A stretch of DNA of 64,000 bases from Nevskia sp964451925 (GCA_964451925.1 CAYVKA010000013.1:1-64000); one strand, 5' to 3'. Numbered from the stretch's first letter, positions 1-9,077 are shown. Numbers and translations are program-made. The notes: generated by a model not told the origin, from the sequence alone.

Positions 1-1
1 T

Positions 2-196
2 GCCCGCTTCTACGCCGAGGACTATGCCGATACGCTGGCGCAGTGGCACCGCAACGTGCTGGGCGCGCGCGAGGCCGTGGTGCGGCAGTTCGACGAGCGC
101 TTCCTGCGCATGTGGCGCTACTACCTGGCCTATTGCGAATGCGGTTTCCGCGCCGGCAGCGTCGATCTGATGCAGATCACGCTGGTGAAGCCGTGA
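2..196 (+). CDS. cfa: Cyclopropane-fatty-acyl-phospholipid synthase, C-terminal fragment
   Basis: Only the last 64 codons lie in the window; the gene begins upstream. The readable tail has the pattern typical of the C terminus of CFA synthases: a Tyr-rich start, an ADTLAQWHRN segment, FDERFLRMWRYYLAYCECGF, then a QITLVKP ending. These enzymes move a methylene group from S-adenosylmethionine onto the double bond of membrane phospholipid acyl chains at the cytoplasmic face. Two small membrane-protein genes follow on the same strand after about 100 bp. Identification rests on the tail only; the catalytic part cannot be seen. Confidence 0.75.
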   Translation, partial: ARFYAEDYADTLAQWHRNVLGAREAVVRQFDERFLRMWRYYLAYCECGFRAGSVDLMQITLVKP

Positions 197-302
197 GGCG
201 AGAGGCGGGTGCAGAGAGGCACAAAAACATGGGTACCACCCGACCGCAAGCAATGATTGAGCTGTTGCAGTGGCACCTCCCGCCTCCTGCCTCCCGCCTC
301 TC

Positions 303-632
303 ATGAATCGGCTCAAGATCGTGTTCGCGCTGGCGCTGCTCACCATCCTCGGCGCCACCACCTGGGCGTCGCTGCAGATGCCGTTCTGGAAGACGCCGCA
401 GGCGGTGGTCGGGCATCCCTGGTTCCTCGCCACCCTGGTCGACACCTACCTGGCCTTCTTCACCTTCTGGGTCTGGGTGGCTTACAAGGAAAGCTCCCAT
501 CTGGCGCGCGCGGTGTGGCTGGTGCTGATCTTCGCCCTCGGCAATATCGCCATTGCCGGCTACATGCTGCTGCAGCTGCTGCGCCTGCCGCCGGGCGCCG
601 GCGCCGAAGCGCTGCTGTTGCGCCGCCGGTGA
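303..632 (+). CDS. Small membrane protein, DUF1475-like
   Basis: A 109-residue protein with three hydrophobic segments (about residues 5-22, 38-57 and 70-92). It has the motif set WFLATLVDTYLAFFTF and WVAYKESS that I associate with the DUF1475 family; function unknown. I prefer the ATG at 303 over an upstream in-frame ATG at 270 because the extra residues are a low-complexity Pro/Ala stretch, and the protein then opens with a normal membrane start (MNRLKIVF). Its TGA at 630-632 overlaps the GTG of the next gene, so the two are probably translationally coupled. It may be cotranscribed with the cfa-like gene upstream, which would fit a role linked to membrane lipids, but this is inference. Confidence 0.6.
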   Translation: MNRLKIVFALALLTILGATTWASLQMPFWKTPQAVVGHPWFLATLVDTYLAFFTFWVWVAYKESSHLARAVWLVLIFALGNIAIAGYMLLQLLRLPPGAGAEALLLRRR

Positions 633-1141
633 ACCCGCCCGCCATGGCCGCCGCCGCGCCGCGCGGCTTCTGGAGGCGGCGCGTGCTGGACGTGATCGTG
701 GCCCAGCTGCGGCAGGGCATCACGCCGGAGAAGATCGCCCTCACCGTGGCCCTGGGCAGCGTGCTGGCGATGTTCCCGATCCTCGGCTCCACCACCCTGC
801 TGTGCGCGCTGGCCGCGCTGTGGCTGCGCCTGAACCAGCCGATTATCCAGCTGGTGAACTACCTCTGCTACCCGCTGCAGATCCTGCTGCTGATCCCGCT
901 GTACCGCGCCGGCGAATGGCTCGGCGCGCCGCACCTGGCGCTGTCCATTCCGCAGCTGATCGACCGCTTCCGGGCCGGGCCGCTGCAGTTCATCGCCGAC
1001 TTCGCCGGCGTCGCCCTGGGCGGCGTCGGCGCCTGGTGCCTGAGCGCGCCGCTGGTGGCCGCCGTGATCTACTTCGCGCTGCGCCCGCCGCTGCGGCTGC
1101 TGGCGGCCCGCACCCGCCGCGGCCAGGAAAGCAACCCCTGA
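629..1141 (+). CDS. DUF2062 family membrane protein
   Basis: A 170-residue protein. The core (ITPEKIALTVALGSVLAMFP, then a Gly/Thr turn, LWLRLNQPI and an NYLCYPLQI segment) matches the DUF2062 pattern of a Pro/Gly-broken hydrophobic pair followed by a conserved Asn-Pro-like loop. Three or four membrane helices are evident. Start choice: GTG at 629 overlaps the previous stop (GTGA); ATG at 644 is an equally possible start five codons later. Neither has a strong Shine-Dalgarno sequence. DUF2062 proteins have no firmly assigned function. The gene faces the WS/DGAT gene tail to tail, with an 8-bp GC-rich inverted repeat (1153-1160 with 1174-1181) between them. Confidence 0.7.
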   Translation: MNPPAMAAAAPRGFWRRRVLDVIVAQLRQGITPEKIALTVALGSVLAMFPILGSTTLLCALAALWLRLNQPIIQLVNYLCYPLQILLLIPLYRAGEWLGAPHLALSIPQLIDRFRAGPLQFIADFAGVALGGVGAWCLSAPLVAAVIYFALRPPLRLLAARTRRGQESNP

Positions 1142-1184
1142 CCCGCCGCGCACCGCCGGATTTGCAGCGCCGCTCCGGCGGCCT

Positions 1185-2564
1185 TCAGGTGTACGCTTGC
1201 TCGAGCTCGGTCAGCGCCTCGCCGGTGTAGACCGCCAGGCGCTGCATGTGCGGCAGCGTGTCGCGGCAGCCGGTGTAGCCGAAGTTGAGCGTGCCGGCAT
1301 AGCTGACGCAGGTGATGTTGAGCGCCTGGCCGTGGCTGAGCAGGGAGATCGGATACATCGCCTCCAGCCGCGCGCCGGCAAAGTACAGCGGCTTCTCCGG
1401 CCCCGGCACGTTGGAGATGGTGACGTTGAACATCGGCCGTCCGCGCCCGGCGAAGCCGGTCATCAGGCCGAGGATGAACGGTCCCATGAAGACCGAGGTG
1501 TAGTTGTTGAGGCTGGTCTTGCGCAAGCCCTGAAGGTGCTCCTTGGCCAGCACGGTGGAGACGCGGATCTTCTCCAGGCGCTCGCGCGGGTCGTCCACGT
1601 CGGTGGCCAGGTTGGCGAGGATGAAGCTGATGGCGGTGCCGACGCTGTCGTCGCCCTGCGGACGGATCGACACCGGCAGGCCGGCGGTGAGCGCCTGCTG
1701 CGGCAGCTCGCCGGACTCGGCCAGGAAGCGGCGCAGGGCGCCGGCGCAGACCGCCAGCACGACGTCGTTGAGCGTCACCCCGGCCTTCTTCGCCAGCTCG
1801 CGCAAACGCTTCAACTCGTAGTGCTGGGTGGCGAAGCGGCGCGGCGCGGTGACGCGGCCGTTGAGCACCGAGCGGGGCGCGGCGAACGGCCGCACCAGAT
1901 CCGGATCGGCGTCCTTGCCACGGCCCCACACCTGGGCCATGGCGCGGCCCACTTCCGGCAGGGTGGCAGCCTGTGCGCGCGCGTTCTGGTACAAGGCGTT
2001 GAGGCGCTCGGTCAGCGAGCCGCCCGCGGCTTCTCCGCGCTGCCTGAGGCTGCCGAGGGACCAGGGTGGCACGATTTCGCGGTTGCGCGGCGACTCGGAC
2101 ATGGCGCGCTGGATCATGCGTATGCCGGCCATGCCGTCCATCAGCGCATGGTGCATCTTGGTGTAAAGGGCGAAGCGCCCGCCCTCGAGACCTTCGATCA
2201 GGTGGCACTCCCACAAGGGCCGCTTCAGGTCCAGCGGATGGCTGTGCAGGCGCGACACCAGCACGCCCAGTTCGCGCTCGCCGCCCGGGGCCGGCAGCGC
2301 GGAATGGCGCACGTGGTAGTCCAGGTCCACCTGCCGGTCGACCTCCCAGGCCGGCGCCAGGGCGCCCAGCGGATAGTCGGCCAGGCGCAGGTTCCACGGC
2401 GGCACGAAGCTGGAATCGGCCTTGAAGCGCTCCACCATGTCGCGCAGGAAGCTGGCCTTGGCATTCTTCGGCGGGCTGAAGATCTGCAGCCCGGCGACGT
2501 GCATCGGCGTGTCGCGCGATTCCACATAAAGCCAGGCCGCGTCGAGCGGCTTGAGCCTTCTCAT
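1185..2564 (-). CDS. Wax ester synthase / diacylglycerol acyltransferase (WS/DGAT) family
   Basis: A 459-residue acyltransferase that esterifies fatty alcohols or diacylglycerol with acyl-CoA to make storage neutral lipid. It has the family hallmark HHALMDG at residues 138-144 (active-site His-His and Asp), the N-terminal LKPLDAAWLYVESRDTPMHV block, and a C-terminal half with NVTISNVPGP, typical of the WES_acyltransf plus C-terminal domain pair. Length is normal for the family. The ATG at 2564 is chosen because a strong GGGGGGAGAG ribosome site sits just upstream; the longer open frame to 2693 adds only unconserved residues. It is divergent from rlmA. Substrate preference cannot be told from sequence. 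Confidence 0.9.
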   Translation of the reverse strand: MRRLKPLDAAWLYVESRDTPMHVAGLQIFSPPKNAKASFLRDMVERFKADSSFVPPWNLRLADYPLGALAPAWEVDRQVDLDYHVRHSALPAPGGERELGVLVSRLHSHPLDLKRPLWECHLIEGLEGGRFALYTKMHHALMDGMAGIRMIQRAMSESPRNREIVPPWSLGSLRQRGEAAGGSLTERLNALYQNARAQAATLPEVGRAMAQVWGRGKDADPDLVRPFAAPRSVLNGRVTAPRRFATQHYELKRLRELAKKAGVTLNDVVLAVCAGALRRFLAESGELPQQALTAGLPVSIRPQGDDSVGTAISFILANLATDVDDPRERLEKIRVSTVLAKEHLQGLRKTSLNNYTSVFMGPFILGLMTGFAGRGRPMFNVTISNVPGPEKPLYFAGARLEAMYPISLLSHGQALNITCVSYAGTLNFGYTGCRDTLPHMQRLAVYTGEALTELEQAYT

Positions 2565-2707
2565 TTCTCTCCCCCCGAGATGTTGTTGGGCTTTGCGGCA
2601 CACTTTAACCCGGCGCGGGCCGCTGTGTTGTGCGGCACGTCCGGCCGTGCCGCGTGCCAAGGGCGCGGCCGAGGCGTTAGGCTGGCGCATCACCCGACGC
2701 CGCCGCC

Positions 2708-3511
2708 ATGCTCCAGCTGACCTGCCCGCTGTGCCGCCTGCCGCTGGACCGCCAGCCCCGAACCTGGCGCTGCGCGCAGGGCCACAGCTTCGACGTGGCG
2801 CGCGAAGGCTACGTCAACCTGCTGCCGGTGCAGCACAAGAGCAGCCTAGAGCCGGGCGACAACCCGGAGATGGTGACGGCGCGGCGCGAGTTCCTGCAGG
2901 CCGGGCACTACCAGCCGCTGCGCGACGCCGCGGTGGCGCTGATCGCGCCGCTGCGCGCCGCCGCGCTGCTCGACATCGGCTGCGGCGAGGGCTACTACAC
3001 CGCCGCCCTGGCCACGGCGGCGGCGGACAGCGCCGGCCTGGACATCGCCAAGCCGGCCGTGCGCCTCGCCGCCAGGCGCTTCCCCGGCATCACCTGGCTG
3101 GTCGGCAACGCCGCCCTGCTGCCGCTGGCCGATGCCTCGGTGGATCTCGTCTGCAGCCTGTTCAGCCAGCTGCAGCAGGCCGAGCTGCGGCGGGTGCTGG
3201 CGCCCGGCGGCCGGGTGCTGCTGGTGACGCCGGCGCCGGACCATCTGTGGAGCCTGCGCCAGCGCTTGTTCGACAGCGTGCAGCCGCACCAGCCGGACAA
3301 GTTCTTGGGCGGGTTCGAAGGCGCGTTCGAACTGCAAACCAGGCAGGAAGTGCGCGTGCCGCTGAGCCTGTCGCAGGAGGCCTTGCAGCAGCTGCTGCAG
3401 ATGACGCCTTACGCCTGGAAGGCGAAGCCGGAGAAGCGGGCGGCGCTGGAGAGCTGCGGGTCGTTTGCGACCGCGGCGGCTTTTTCGCTGATGCTGTTGC
3501 GCAGCGTATAG
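2708..3511 (+). CDS. rlmA: 23S rRNA (guanine-N1)-methyltransferase RlmA
   Basis: A 267-residue SAM-dependent methyltransferase expected to modify the guanine near position 745/748 of 23S rRNA (helix 35). The N-terminal zinc site is complete: C6-x2-C9 and C22-x3-H26. It is followed by the family sequence FDVAREGYVNLLPVQHK. The Rossmann SAM motif LLDIGCGEGYYT lies at about residues 87-98. Length and domain order match E. coli RlmA (RrmA). The gene ends 24 bp from the end of the convergent radical SAM gene. Confidence 0.92.
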   Translation: MLQLTCPLCRLPLDRQPRTWRCAQGHSFDVAREGYVNLLPVQHKSSLEPGDNPEMVTARREFLQAGHYQPLRDAAVALIAPLRAAALLDIGCGEGYYTAALATAAADSAGLDIAKPAVRLAARRFPGITWLVGNAALLPLADASVDLVCSLFSQLQQAELRRVLAPGGRVLLVTPAPDHLWSLRQRLFDSVQPHQPDKFLGGFEGAFELQTRQEVRVPLSLSQEALQQLLQMTPYAWKAKPEKRAALESCGSFATAAAFSLMLLRSV

Positions 3512-3535
3512 ACGCCGCGACAGGCACGGCCCGCG

Positions 3536-5443
3536 CTACGCCGCTTCGCAGGCCCGCGCGATCAGGTGCCGCGGCACCCTGGTCTTCGGTACCCGGCCGT
3601 CGAACCAGCTGCGCACGTCCTGCTCCAGGCCGAGGCCGTGCATGTAGTTGTACAGGGCCTTGTTCAGCGCCGCGCCGAGCGCATCGTGGTCGACGCCGGT
3701 GGGATCGACGAAGCCGATGTCGTTGCGCGCGAATGTCCCCGGTGGCGGCGGCAGCAGCGTGATGCCGTACTGCTCGGGGTGGCGGCCCACCGGCGAATGC
3801 ACGGTGCAGGCGAAACGGTGGAAGAAGCCCGACTGGATGCAGCCGGCCTCGAACAGCTGGCGCACGTATTCCAGCGCGTCGACCGTGTCCTGCACGGTCT
3901 GCGTCGGGAAGCCGTACATCAGGTAGGCGTGCACCAGGATGCCGGCGTCGGTGAAGGCGCGCGTGACGCGCGCCACCTGCTCCACCGACACGCCTTTTTT
4001 CATCAGCTGCAGCAGGCGGTCGGAAGCGACCTCCAGGCCGCCGGAGATGGCGATGCAGCCGCTGTCGGCGAGCTGCCGGCACAGCGGCGCGGTGAAGGAT
4101 TTCTCGAAGCGGATGTTGCCCCACCAGGAGATGGACAGGTTGCGCCGCAGCAATTCAGCCGACAGCGTCTTCAGCGCCTTGGGCGGCGCAGCCTCGTCGA
4201 CGAAGTGGAAGCCGCTCTGCCCGGTCTCGGCGACGACGCGCTCGATGCGGTCGACCAGGACCGCGGCGCCGGCGGTGTCGTAGCGCGAGATGTAGTCCAG
4301 GCTGACGTCGCAGAAGCTGCACTTCTTCCAGTAGCAGCCGTGGGCCACTGTGAGCTTGTTCCAGCGGCCGTCCGACCACAGCCGGTGCATCGGATTGAGC
4401 ATGTCCAGCACCGACAGATAGCGGTCCAGCGGCAGGCCGTCCCAGGTCGGCGTGCCGACCTCGGCGAACGGCACGTCGGGCTCGCCGCAGTCGATGTAGC
4501 GCACCGCGCCGGCCTCGCGCACGAAGCTGCGCACCAGGCGCTGCCGCGGCCGCTCGCCGCGCAGGTGTTCGAGCAGGGCCAGCAGCGGCCGTTCGCCGGC
4601 GTCCAGGCTGACGGCGTCGAAGTAGTCGAACACGCGCGGCTCGGCCAGCTCGCGCAGCTCGGTGTTGACGTAGCCGCCGCCGAGCACGGTGACGATCGAC
4701 GGGTCCCGCGCCTTGACCGCCTGGGCGATGCGGAACGCGGCGTAGACCGCGCCGGGGAACGGCACCGACAGCAGCACCAGCCGCGGCGCATGCCGCGCCA
4801 GCGCCTCGGCGGTGAGCTCGCACAGCGTGCGGTCGACCAGGTTGAGCGGCGCCGCCAGCGCCTGCGCCAGCGGCTCGAAGCTGGCCTGGCTCTGCGCCAG
4901 CGCCTCGGCGTAGCGCACGAACTCGAAGCGCGGGTCGACCGCGTCGCGCAGCACGTCGGCCAGGTCGTTGAGATACAGCGTGGCCAGGTGGCGCGCGCGG
5001 TCCTGCTGGCCGAGCGCGCCGAAAGCCCAGGCCAGCGGGTCCGCGCCGTCCTCGGCGGTGTACACCTCGAGGCTGGCGAAGCGCTCGCCCTCGGGCAGGA
5101 AGTCACGCCCGCAGATGCGGTGCGCGATGGTGGAGTCGCGCCCCTGCAGGAAGGCGATGGCCGGGCCGACGCTCGCCCGATAGCGCTCGAAGCGGGCCAG
5201 GAAGGCCTGTACCCGGGGCGTGCGCCGCCGCGCCGGCAGGGCCTCGGCGCGGGCGCGGATTTCCGCCAGGCCCTGGGGGCTGAGCAGCCGCAGCACCAGG
5301 GCCAGCGCCAGGTCCTCCTGCACCGCGTCGACTCCGCGCGAGCGCAGGAAGCCGGTCAGGTAGGCGGTGGAGGGATATGGCGTGTTGAGCTGCGTCATCG
5401 GCGGGATGACGGACAGGACACGCGGGGACTGGGCTGGGGTCAT
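3536..5443 (-). CDS. B12-binding-domain radical SAM protein
   Basis: About 635 residues. The N-terminal third looks like a cobalamin-binding fold as seen in B12 radical SAM enzymes: RVLSVIPPMTQLN start, LVLLSVPFPGAVYAAFRIAQ, then VTVLGGGYVNTEL. A radical SAM TIM-barrel follows (about 360-570), with a cysteine motif CYWKKCSFC near residue 368, FHFVDEAAPP, ISWWGNIRFE and AISGGLEVASDRLLQLMKKG. The cluster cysteines are spaced C-x4-C-x2-C rather than the usual C-x3-C-x2-C. No partner gene suggests a substrate. ATG 5443 and ATG 5455 are both possible starts; a longer frame to 5512 is Ala/Pro-rich and unconvincing. Reaction unknown; probably a methyltransferase or other C-C/C-S chemistry. Confidence 0.8.
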   Translation of the reverse strand: MTPAQSPRVLSVIPPMTQLNTPYPSTAYLTGFLRSRGVDAVQEDLALALVLRLLSPQGLAEIRARAEALPARRRTPRVQAFLARFERYRASVGPAIAFLQGRDSTIAHRICGRDFLPEGERFASLEVYTAEDGADPLAWAFGALGQQDRARHLATLYLNDLADVLRDAVDPRFEFVRYAEALAQSQASFEPLAQALAAPLNLVDRTLCELTAEALARHAPRLVLLSVPFPGAVYAAFRIAQAVKARDPSIVTVLGGGYVNTELRELAEPRVFDYFDAVSLDAGERPLLALLEHLRGERPRQRLVRSFVREAGAVRYIDCGEPDVPFAEVGTPTWDGLPLDRYLSVLDMLNPMHRLWSDGRWNKLTVAHGCYWKKCSFCDVSLDYISRYDTAGAAVLVDRIERVVAETGQSGFHFVDEAAPPKALKTLSAELLRRNLSISWWGNIRFEKSFTAPLCRQLADSGCIAISGGLEVASDRLLQLMKKGVSVEQVARVTRAFTDAGILVHAYLMYGFPTQTVQDTVDALEYVRQLFEAGCIQSGFFHRFACTVHSPVGRHPEQYGITLLPPPPGTFARNDIGFVDPTGVDHDALGAALNKALYNYMHGLGLEQDVRSWFDGRVPKTRVPRHLIARACEAA

Positions 5444-5606
5444 CGCTGGAAACATGCGCCGGGCCGGCGCGGCGGGCGGGATCGCCTGTTGCCGCATGCG
5501 GCGCCCGCGCATGGTAGCAAAAGGCCGCCACGGCCGGCCCGGCTATGGCAAATGCGCCGCGAAATGCCAATATGGTCGCGGACACATCCGATTTTCCGAC
5601 GCCGCC

Positions 5607-6089
5607 ATGCCTTCCTTCGATATCGTTTCCAAAGTGGACAAGCACGAGCTGACCAACGCGGTCGACCAGGCCGTGCGCGAGCTGGGCAACCGCTATGACC
5701 TGCGCGGCACCAATGCGCGCTTCGAGCTCGAGGAATACGTGGTGACGCAGTTCGCGCCGAGCGAGTACCAGCTCGACCAGCTGCTCGACATCCTCAAGCC
5801 GCGCCTGGCCGGGCGCGGCATCGACCTGCGCTGCCTGGAACTGGGCGAGGTGGAGACCAACCTGGCTGGTTCGCGGCGCAAGATCACCATCAAGCAGGGC
5901 ATTGAGCAGGCCCAGGCCAAGAAGATCGCCGCCACCATCCGGGAGGCCAAGATCAAGGTGGACACGCAGATCAACGGCGACAAGCTGCGCGTCAACGGCA
6001 AGAAGCGCGACGACCTGCAGCTGGCCATTGCGCTGCTGCGCAAGGCCGAGCTGGAACTGCCGCTGCAGTTCGAGAATTTCCGCGACTAG
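5607..6089 (+). CDS. yajQ: YajQ family nucleotide-binding protein
   Basis: A 160-residue protein matching YajQ (UPF0234) over its whole length. It starts MPSFDIVSKVDKHELTNAVD, has ISKKxxKxIK-like repeats in KKIAATIREAKIKV, and ends LPLQFENFRD. YajQ has two ferredoxin-like domains and binds nucleotides; in Xanthomonas a member binds cyclic di-GMP and acts as a transcription co-factor. The start at 5607 gives exactly the family N terminus. The TAG stop (6087-6089) lies inside the left arm of a long palindrome, so the gene's 3' end is also part of that repeat. Confidence 0.95.
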   Translation: MPSFDIVSKVDKHELTNAVDQAVRELGNRYDLRGTNARFELEEYVVTQFAPSEYQLDQLLDILKPRLAGRGIDLRCLELGEVETNLAGSRRKITIKQGIEQAQAKKIAATIREAKIKVDTQINGDKLRVNGKKRDDLQLAIALLRKAELELPLQFENFRD

Positions 6090-6252
6090 TACCGTGACCC
6101 ACCCGTTTGGGAACAAAAGATCGGAGTCGGGTTTGGCCGCTGGCAAGCCGGCGCGACGAGGCATGGTGTGGGCCATGGTGAGGAGCGCCGGTGCCGCCAG
6201 CGGTCAAACCCGGCCCGAGACTTGTTTCCAAACGGGTGGGTCACGGTACTAG
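6086..6252. repeat. CTAG-bounded 167-bp palindromic element behind yajQ
   Basis: Outer arms of 31 bp at 6086-6116 and 6222-6252 are reverse complements with one mismatch, beginning and ending with CTAG. Pairing continues imperfectly inward (for example CGGGTTTGG.CCGCTGGC on the left against the complement of GCCAGCGGTCAAACCCG on the right) nearly to the centre near 6169. The whole stretch can fold as one long hairpin. It lies between the convergent yajQ and receptor genes and could end transcription from both sides. There is no coding capacity, so a MITE-like or REP-like non-autonomous element is the best description. Confidence 0.85.
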
Positions 6253-6270
6253 CCCCAAAAGGGCCGGCGC

Positions 6271-9057
6271 TCAGTCCGCCTTGCCGAGGCTCGCCTTGAA
6301 ATTGGCGTAGATGAAGCGGCCCGTCACGTCGTAGGTGAATTCGTTGGTGTTGACGGTGCCGTCGTTGTAGAACGGCGGGTCTTTGTCGAACACGTTGTTG
6401 ATACCCAGCGTCATGGTCAGGCTACCGAAGCGGTAGCTGCCGGCCAGGTCGTGATAGACCGTGGCGCCGGTGTGGTTGCCCGGCGCGGTCGGCGACGGCC
6501 CCTGCGGCACCGCCGCATTGCCGGCGCCGATGTAGCGCACCGTCCAGGCCAGGTCGGCGGCGTCGTGGCGCAGGTCGATCACGCTGTTGTCGCGGAAGTG
6601 CGGGATCAGGCCCGGATTGGTCGGGCTGGTGGGCAGGTCCTCGGTGCCGGCGAGCTGGATGTAGGGGCTGCCGGCGGCGGTCTGCTCGTTGTAGGCGAAG
6701 GTCCAGGTGCCGATGTTGTCGAACACCAGGCTGTTGTGGCCGGGCAGGCCCAGGCCGCGCAGCGGCAGTTCGTAGTGCAGCGCCAGATCCAGGCCGTCGG
6801 TCTTGATGTCGCCCAGGTTGCCCTCGGTATCGGTGATGGTGGTCAGCGCCGGCTCGCTGCCGGGCAGGCGCTTGCCGACGTTGGCGCAGTCCGGGCTGGA
6901 CAGGTTGGGGCTCAGGTAGCAGTCGTTGAGAATCAGGTTGGGATTGAGCTGGCCGATCTCGTTGCGCACCAGGATGTTGAAGTAGTCCAGCGTCAGCGAC
7001 AGGTTCGGCGCCCAGCGCGGTGTCAGCACGGTGCCCGCGGTCCAGTTCTGCGAGGTCTCCGGATTGAGCGCGCGGTTGCCGGCGAGGAAGGTCAGGTAGT
7101 TGTTGCCCGGCTGCACATAGTTCGCCGGCACGCCCAGCGCGGCGCAGTTGGCGGCGACCACCGGGTTGGAGGTGAGGCCCACCTGCGAATCGCAGGGATC
7201 GTTCTCGGCGCTGGAGATGCCGGTCTTGCCCAGGTACAGCTCGGTGATCTGCGGCGCGCGGAAGCCGGTGGAGTGGGCGCCGCGGATGCGCAGGTCCTCG
7301 GTCACCACCCAGTCGATGCCCGCCTTCCAGGTCACGGCGTCGCCAAAGGAGCCGAACTTGGAATAGCGCGCCGCGCCGTTGAGGTCGAGCTCGTCCATCG
7401 CCGGCAGGCCGGCGAGCAGCGGCACCTTCACTTCGAGGAATCCCTCTTTGGCGTCGTAGGCGCCGCTGGTGGCCTGGGTATCGGCGCCGTCCTGGTCGCC
7501 GGCCAGGGTCACTGCGTCCGGGGTGAAGCTGCCGCTGAGGCGGCGGTAGTCGAAGCCCACGGCGAGGCCGATGCGGCCGGCCGGCAGCCCGGGCAGGAAG
7601 CCGTTGATGGTGGCGTCGAGCGACTGCTCGGCATAGTCGGAGGTGGCCCGGCTGGTGTACAGCAGGTATTGCGCCGCGGCCTGGCTCAGGCTGTTGGGGC
7701 CGAAGAAGTTGCCCGGCACGCAGCCGGGGGAGCCGCCGCAGGGCAGCACGCCGATTTCCTGCAGCGCGTGGGTGTAGTTGACGTTGTTGTTGGCGGTCAG
7801 GGTGGAGCTGGAATCGCCGTAGAGGTAGGACACGTCCCAGTTGAAGTCGCGCGACAGCTTGCCGCGGAAACCGGCGAGCAGGCGATAGGCCGGCGCGTCC
7901 ACCGAGCCCTGCTGCGGCCCCTGCGGCAGCAGCGTCTTCAACAGCGACACGCTGGTGCCGAAGGGATTGCCTGGCGCGTCGGCCGGAACCGGGATCGGAT
8001 CGGGATACTTGGCGTCGGTGGTGAAGCCGAACGCCACGCTGGCCGGGCCGAACTGGCTGGTGGAGCGGCGCTCGGTGAACAGGGCCTCGGCGTAGAAATG
8101 CGTGTCCGCGCCGATGGCGCTGTCGAACAGGCCGTTGAGGCTGAAGCGGCGCTGGCCGATGGTTAGGTAGTTGAGCGTGGACAGGTCGAACAGGTCCGAG
8201 TACGGCGTCTGCACCGTGGTGCCGGGGCCGGTCAGCTCGTTGCCCAGCGGGCCCGAACCGGGGAAGAAGGCAGTGCCGTCGGGCGTCACGCCCACCTGCA
8301 GGGTGCCCTCGGGGTCGCCCGGGATGAAACGGTTGCGTGCCCAGGCGCGGTTGCGCTGCAGGATCGGGTCGGTGTGGTTGACGTCGAAGTTGAGCACCAG
8401 GTGGCTGCGGCCGAAGCTGCGGCCGAAGGTGGCGTTGGCGTCCCAGCTGGTGCCGTCGCCATAGGAGGTGGTGCCGACCTGGCCGCCGACCTCGAAGCCT
8501 TCGAAATGCTTGCGCAGGATGACGTTGATGACGCCGCCGATAGCGTCCGCGCCATACAGCGGCGAGGCGCCGTCGCGCAGGATCTCGACATGGTCGATCA
8601 GCGACACCGGGATGTTGCCGATGTCGACCGCCTCCGCCGTCTGGTTGCTGCTCGGCGGGAAGCGCTTGCCGTCGATCAGCACCAGGGTGCGCGCCGCGCC
8701 CAGGTTGCGCAGGTCGACGTAGTTGTTACCGCTGCCGTTGAGCAGGCCGAACACCTGGTTGCTGGTCAGGCCCTGGAAACCGACCGAGGGCACCTTCTGC
8801 AGATATTGCTGCAGCGTGACCGTGCCGGAGCGGCGCAGTTCTTCGGCGGTGATCACCGTGATCGGGTGCTCGCTGCTGCGGTCGGACGAGGGAATGGCCG
8901 AACCGGTGACCAGCACCGCGTCGAGGCTGACCGAAGCCGCCTCGTCCTGGGCCGCCAGCGCCGGCGGGACGGCCAGCACCGCGCACAGCGTGCCCACCGC
9001 GCCCAGCGCCAGCCATCGCCGGCGGCAGGGCCGCCGTGTCATCAACATGCCGCGCAT
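6271..9057 (-). CDS. TonB-dependent outer-membrane receptor
   Basis: A 928-residue receptor. It has a signal peptide (RRR then a hydrophobic core, cleaved near AQD at about residue 37), a TonB-box-like LDAVLVTGS at about 45-53, a plug domain (about 60-180) with TLVLIDGKRF and DGASPLYGADAIGGVINVIL, and a long beta-barrel with alternating aromatic/Gly strands. The end GRFIYANFKASLGKAD is atypical in lacking a terminal Phe. It imports a ligand across the outer membrane using TonB energy; the ligand is not evident. It is divergent from a QseB/PmrA-like two-component system and next to four phosphoesterase lipoproteins, which suggests a role in uptake of an organophosphate or a chelated product. 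This is inference. A ribosome site GGAAGGGAG precedes ATG 9057. Confidence 0.9.
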   Translation of the reverse strand: MRGMLMTRRPCRRRWLALGAVGTLCAVLAVPPALAAQDEAASVSLDAVLVTGSAIPSSDRSSEHPITVITAEELRRSGTVTLQQYLQKVPSVGFQGLTSNQVFGLLNGSGNNYVDLRNLGAARTLVLIDGKRFPPSSNQTAEAVDIGNIPVSLIDHVEILRDGASPLYGADAIGGVINVILRKHFEGFEVGGQVGTTSYGDGTSWDANATFGRSFGRSHLVLNFDVNHTDPILQRNRAWARNRFIPGDPEGTLQVGVTPDGTAFFPGSGPLGNELTGPGTTVQTPYSDLFDLSTLNYLTIGQRRFSLNGLFDSAIGADTHFYAEALFTERRSTSQFGPASVAFGFTTDAKYPDPIPVPADAPGNPFGTSVSLLKTLLPQGPQQGSVDAPAYRLLAGFRGKLSRDFNWDVSYLYGDSSSTLTANNNVNYTHALQEIGVLPCGGSPGCVPGNFFGPNSLSQAAAQYLLYTSRATSDYAEQSLDATINGFLPGLPAGRIGLAVGFDYRRLSGSFTPDAVTLAGDQDGADTQATSGAYDAKEGFLEVKVPLLAGLPAMDELDLNGAARYSKFGSFGDAVTWKAGIDWVVTEDLRIRGAHSTGFRAPQITELYLGKTGISSAENDPCDSQVGLTSNPVVAANCAALGVPANYVQPGNNYLTFLAGNRALNPETSQNWTAGTVLTPRWAPNLSLTLDYFNILVRNEIGQLNPNLILNDCYLSPNLSSPDCANVGKRLPGSEPALTTITDTEGNLGDIKTDGLDLALHYELPLRGLGLPGHNSLVFDNIGTWTFAYNEQTAAGSPYIQLAGTEDLPTSPTNPGLIPHFRDNSVIDLRHDAADLAWTVRYIGAGNAAVPQGPSPTAPGNHTGATVYHDLAGSYRFGSLTMTLGINNVFDKDPPFYNDGTVNTNEFTYDVTGRFIYANFKASLGKAD

Positions 9058-9077
9058 CGGAGACTCCCTTCCGGATA

